Source: an uncultured Acetatifactor sp. (GTDB lineage Bacteria; Bacillota; Clostridia; Lachnospirales; Lachnospiraceae). From it: DNA of 17,625 bases. The first letter of the stretch is position 1. Every line of letters starts with the position of its first letter. Shown in pieces: positions 15,040 through 17,625 of this stretch. The stretch is from assembly GCA_934394515.1 (NCBI GenBank), contig CAKRRU010000048.1, forward strand, positions 1 to 17,625. Direction: 5' to 3'. The position numbers and the translations under genes were made by a program. Under the pieces are notes generated by a model. The model worked only from the letters and a program-made list of their open reading frames with translations. It did no database searches and was not told the DNA's origin.

Positions 15040-15069
15040 AGGGTTTCTCCTTTGTATATATGGTATCTG

Positions 15070-15630
15070 TCAGAGTTCGGGAAACGGGATAAAAGGCTTT
15101 GGAGGAAGCGTGTGAGGACACAAAGTCTTCTCCATCCAGATCATGTCATGCCATTTTTCCTGCTTATAACCGGAAGCATGAAAATGAGCTACGGTCTGAT
15201 AACCGTGTTTCTCATGGAAGGCAATACTTGGCGGATTCGGGTAAGTAATGCAGGCACATACATTGCAGACATGCTGTGCGGTCAGGTATTCTTCCAATTT
15301 CCGGTATAAGAGACTGCCGACACCGCTGTTTCGCAGATCCCGGCAGACATAGATGGAAGTCTCCACGGACCAGTCATAGGCAGCCCGTCCTTTGAATGCG
15401 GAAGCATAGGCGTAACCTACAGGTTCACCGTCCTGTTCCGCTACCAGATACGGATATCGTGTAAGGGTGCGCCGGATCCGCTCCGCGAACTCTTCCACGG
15501 AAGGAACGATATATTCAAAGGTAATGGAAGTGTGTTCCACATAAGGGGCATAAATGGCTGCCAGCTTTGCGGCATCTTCCACAGCAGCGGTACGGATCCG
15601 CAACTGACTGTTTGTATCTGCAGTTTCCAT
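15070..15630 (-). CDS. GNAT acetyltransferase of the phosphinothricin-acetyltransferase (PAT) type
   Basis: A 186-residue GNAT enzyme transferring acetyl from acetyl-CoA to an amine. The PAT pattern is visible: IRTAAVEDAAKLAAIYAPYV at the N-terminus, TSITFEY (Glu39), acetyl-CoA loop RNSGVGSLLY (100-109), the PNPPSIAFHEKHGY motif near 131-144 and a W/H-rich end (KWHDMIWMEK). PAT homologues acetylate phosphinothricin, methionine sulfone or sulfoximine; the natural substrate is often unknown. A cysteine-rich strand VCNVCAC (121-127) is unusual. ATG 15630 follows AAGGAG. The promoter carries a perfect palindrome, so it is probably controlled by a repressor. It heads the acetyltransferase-DUF402 unit, divergent from atp. 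Confidence 0.88.
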   Translation of the reverse strand: METADTNSQLRIRTAAVEDAAKLAAIYAPYVEHTSITFEYIVPSVEEFAERIRRTLTRYPYLVAEQDGEPVGYAYASAFKGRAAYDWSVETSIYVCRDLRNSGVGSLLYRKLEEYLTAQHVCNVCACITYPNPPSIAFHEKHGYQTVAHFHASGYKQEKWHDMIWMEKTLCPHTLPPKPFIPFPEL

Positions 15631-15665
15631 GAGACTCTCCTTCTTCCTATAAAATAGTTACTCAA

Positions 15666-15694
15666 ATAGTACCCCGGGGTACTTTCCGAGTCAA
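15666..15694 (-). promoter_or_regulatory. Promoter of the acetyltransferase operon with a palindromic operator
   Basis: On the minus strand TTGACT (15694-15689), 17 bases, TACTAT (15671-15666). The spacer and first bases of the -10 contain the perfect 16-bp palindrome AGTACCCCGGGGTACT (15668-15683). Its position would let a dimeric protein block polymerase, or a MerR-type activator distort the spacer, although MerR spacers are usually 19-20 bases. The core resembles GC-rich metal- or thiol-sensor operators such as CsoR-type sites; that comparison is inference. Confidence 0.65.
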
Positions 15695-15701
15695 TCTTTT
15701 T

Positions 15702-15778
15702 TTGACAGGATTTTATAGATTTTTTACCATTTTGGCAGGGTAATTTTACTGGACAGAGTGTTCGGATTTCGTTATAAT
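15702..15778 (+). promoter_or_regulatory. Two tandem candidate promoters for the atp operon
   Basis: The upstream one is TTGACA (15702-15707), 17 bases, TACCAT (15725-15730). The downstream one is TGGACA (15750-15755), 17 bases, TATAAT (15773-15778). The second predicts a start near 15785 and a leader of about 84 bases to the GTG at 15869. Confidence 0.5.
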
Positions 15779-15868
15779 AACTATAGGTTTGCCCTGTTAT
15801 GGGAACAATATTTTCAAAAATGCACAAAAAATAAAAGCCGAGAGCAGAAATCAACACGGGAGGATATT

Positions 15869-16126
15869 GTGTCAAGGAAAAAGAAACCCTATGACAGACA
15901 GGTGTTCCGGGCAGTTACACTGATCATGCAGTTTGGCCTCAATATGCTGGTACCGATCTGCCTGATGTCTGCAGCGGGTATCTGGCTGGATGATCATTTT
16001 GGAACAAACTTCTGGATGATCCTGCTTTTCTGTATGGGAGCTGTGGCCGGAGGGCAGAATGTATACCGTATGGCCAGAACGATTTATGAAGACAGCGATG
16101 ATAAACACATTAAAAAAGATAAATAG
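15869..16126 (+). CDS. atpZ: AtpZ/AtpI-family ATP synthase accessory protein
   Basis: An 85-residue membrane protein with two helices (about 18-37 and 47-66). The GTG start at 15869 is chosen because GGGAGG (15858-15863) lies five bases upstream; the frame is open further but lacks a site. The phrase LMSAAGIWLDDHFGTNFWMILLF and the following GAVAGGQNVYRM match the F0F1-ATPase gene1 / AtpZ family. AtpZ-like proteins accompany ATP synthase operons and have been linked to Mg2+/Ca2+ transport and c-ring assembly. It overlaps the next gene by 29 bases, so both are translationally coupled. AtpZ and AtpI are easily confused; the next gene fits classical AtpI better. Confidence 0.78.
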   Translation: MSRKKKPYDRQVFRAVTLIMQFGLNMLVPICLMSAAGIWLDDHFGTNFWMILLFCMGAVAGGQNVYRMARTIYEDSDDKHIKKDK

Positions 16127-16625
16127 AACAGTACTGGAGATGGTGATAGGGATTCTGCTTTTAGGAATCCTGGCACAGATCATAGGTGCATTTGTTGTTA
16201 GTATTGTGGCAGCGGATGAAATCATGTATGCCAAAAGTCTGTGGTTCGGCATTCTGCTGGCACTGGCAGCCACACTTCACATATACAGATCCCTTGACAG
16301 AGCATTGGATCAGCCGGAGAAGACGGCAGGCAAGATGATATTCCGTGCGTATGTTTTACGCTATGTGATGGTGATTTTTTTCCTGGCGGTGATCATGATC
16401 ACAGAGGTCATGAATCCGTATGTTTTTTTCTTTACCTATATTATCAGCCTGAAAGTAACGGCATTTCTACAGCCGATTACTCATAAATTATGCAACAAAA
16501 TGTTTCACGAGACGGATCCCGAACCGCATACGCTGACAGAAGAAACCGCAGAAAACGGTGAAATGCCGGAAACTGTGGGTGAGATGCGTACAGAGGAAAA
16601 TGCCGGAAGTGAAGCAAAAGAATAA
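16098..16625 (+). CDS. atpI: ATP synthase subunit I (AtpI)
   Basis: A 175-residue protein with four hydrophobic helices (about 12-36, 44-62, 85-105 and 108-125), the usual shape of AtpI (ATP-synt_I), an assembly factor for the c ring. The start is placed at ATG 16098 inside atpZ; ATG 16086 in the same frame is an alternative, and neither has a strong ribosome site, fitting coupling to atpZ. The tail of about 40 residues is very acidic and repetitive in E and T (TLTEETAENGEMPETVGEMR and beyond), which is not general in AtpI. It starts the operon with atpZ, followed 20 bases later by atpB. Confidence 0.72.
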   Translation: MINTLKKINRTVLEMVIGILLLGILAQIIGAFVVSIVAADEIMYAKSLWFGILLALAATLHIYRSLDRALDQPEKTAGKMIFRAYVLRYVMVIFFLAVIMITEVMNPYVFFFTYIISLKVTAFLQPITHKLCNKMFHETDPEPHTLTEETAENGEMPETVGEMRTEENAGSEAKE

Positions 16626-16645
16626 AAGAATAAGGAGGTGAAACA

Positions 16646-17377
16646 ATGGAACATGGAATTCTGTTATCCGGTGCCGATAATATCGATTTTATGATACATG
16701 GCGTGTTTAAGTATTCCTTTTTCGGTCATGAGGTATGGATAACGACCACACACGTGTGTCTGCTGATCATCATGCTGCTTATCATTGGTTTTGCCATTGC
16801 CGCCAATCGCTGTATGGCCAAGGCCAGAGAAGTGCCGGAAGGTTTTCAGAATGTGGTGGAACTGATCGTAGAAAAGCTCGACGGCATGGTGGATATGCCG
16901 ATGGGAAAGGCTGCACCGAAGTTTTATAACTATATCGGTACGATCTTTATTTTCATTCTGGTAAGTAATATTTCCGGTCTGCTGGGACTGCGCCCCCCTA
17001 CCGCAGACTACGGTGTGACATTGCCGTTAGGTGTTCTGACATTTATTCTGATTCATTATAATCAGTTCAAATATCAGAAGCCGAAGGATATCTGGGTGGA
17101 TATGTGTTCTCCGCTGCCGCCATGGCTGCCGATCTGGCTGCCGATCAACCTGATCAGTGAGATCGCAGTGCCGATTTCGTTGTCATTGCGTTTGTTTGCG
17201 AACGTATTGTCCGGAACGGTAATGATGGCATTGATCTATGGTCTGCTTGGTGTGATCGCAACGGCATGGCCCGCAGCATTGCATGTATACTTTGATCTGT
17301 TCTCCGGAGCGATTCAGACCTATGTATTCTGTATGCTGACGATGACTTATATCTCCAATGCAAGAGGAGATGCTTAA
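16646..17377 (+). CDS. atpB: F0F1 ATP synthase subunit a
   Basis: A 243-residue membrane subunit that forms the ion half-channels next to the c ring. The essential arginine is Arg182 in PISLSLRLFANVLSG, and the expected five to six helices are present. A Pro/Trp-rich stretch (PLPPWLPIWLPINLISE) precedes the Arg helix. ATG 16646 follows a nearly perfect AAGGAGGTGA by five bases. The C-terminus IQTYVFCMLTMTYI matches the family end. Spacing to atpE is 58 bases. Confidence 0.97.
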   Translation: MEHGILLSGADNIDFMIHGVFKYSFFGHEVWITTTHVCLLIIMLLIIGFAIAANRCMAKAREVPEGFQNVVELIVEKLDGMVDMPMGKAAPKFYNYIGTIFIFILVSNISGLLGLRPPTADYGVTLPLGVLTFILIHYNQFKYQKPKDIWVDMCSPLPPWLPIWLPINLISEIAVPISLSLRLFANVLSGTVMMALIYGLLGVIATAWPAALHVYFDLFSGAIQTYVFCMLTMTYISNARGDA

Positions 17378-17405
17378 AACAACTGTACGAAATAGATTCT
17401 GCTAA

Positions 17406-17625
<220 letters not shown>

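Overview
The window looks like chromosomal DNA of an anaerobic Firmicute of the class Clostridia, most likely a Lachnospiraceae-type gut bacterium. The grounds are strong AGGAGG-type ribosome binding sites, moderate GC content, a class B sortase with an LPXTG-like partner, SleB and CwlD type wall hydrolases, a MecA adaptor, and an F-type ATP synthase whose c subunit carries the Gln/Val/Glu pattern of sodium-binding forms. No genus can be fixed from the sequence alone. I see no phage, insertion sequence, CRISPR array, tRNA or rRNA.

Layout. 1-200: the end of a small CxxC redox-domain gene (DUF1858 type), converging on mecA (203-916, minus) through one shared hairpin terminator. 917-1440: no convincing protein gene, but a good promoter whose predicted start sits exactly at the base of a 17-bp helix closing a 287-nt segment; this is a candidate structured RNA or a very long leader. 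1441-3606: an 80-residue orphan protein and a membrane-anchored SH3b/GH18 glycosidase-like protein. 3607-4094: a bidirectional terminator and a 234-bp imperfect palindrome. 4095-5871 (minus): a class B sortase followed by its probable substrate, with a promoter placed so that the sortase mRNA would be leaderless. 6008-8711: a CwlD-like amidase, a second promoter-plus-long-hairpin element, and a polytopic membrane protein resembling GT-C glycosyltransferases.

8779-11506 is a housekeeping run: Sua5/TsaC (tRNA t6A), rpiB, upp and dCMP deaminase. It is followed by a secreted coiled-coil/SleB hydrolase and a diguanylate cyclase (11531-14489), ending at a bidirectional terminator. On the opposite strand lie a PAT-like acetyltransferase and a DUF402 protein (14557-15630), whose promoter holds a perfect 16-bp palindrome. 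From 15869 to the right edge runs the start of the ATP synthase operon: atpZ, atpI, atpB and atpE (cut).

Two themes stand out. Several genes act on the cell envelope: GH18, sortase and substrate, amidase, GT-C-like protein and SleB hydrolase. The Sua5-rpiB-upp-...-atp order recalls the ywlC-rpiB-upp-atp neighbourhood of Bacillus, here with a deaminase, a wall hydrolase, a cyclase and two minus-strand genes inserted. The least explained parts are the three non-coding structures (1063-1349, 3818-4051, 6807-6879) and the sortase locus.
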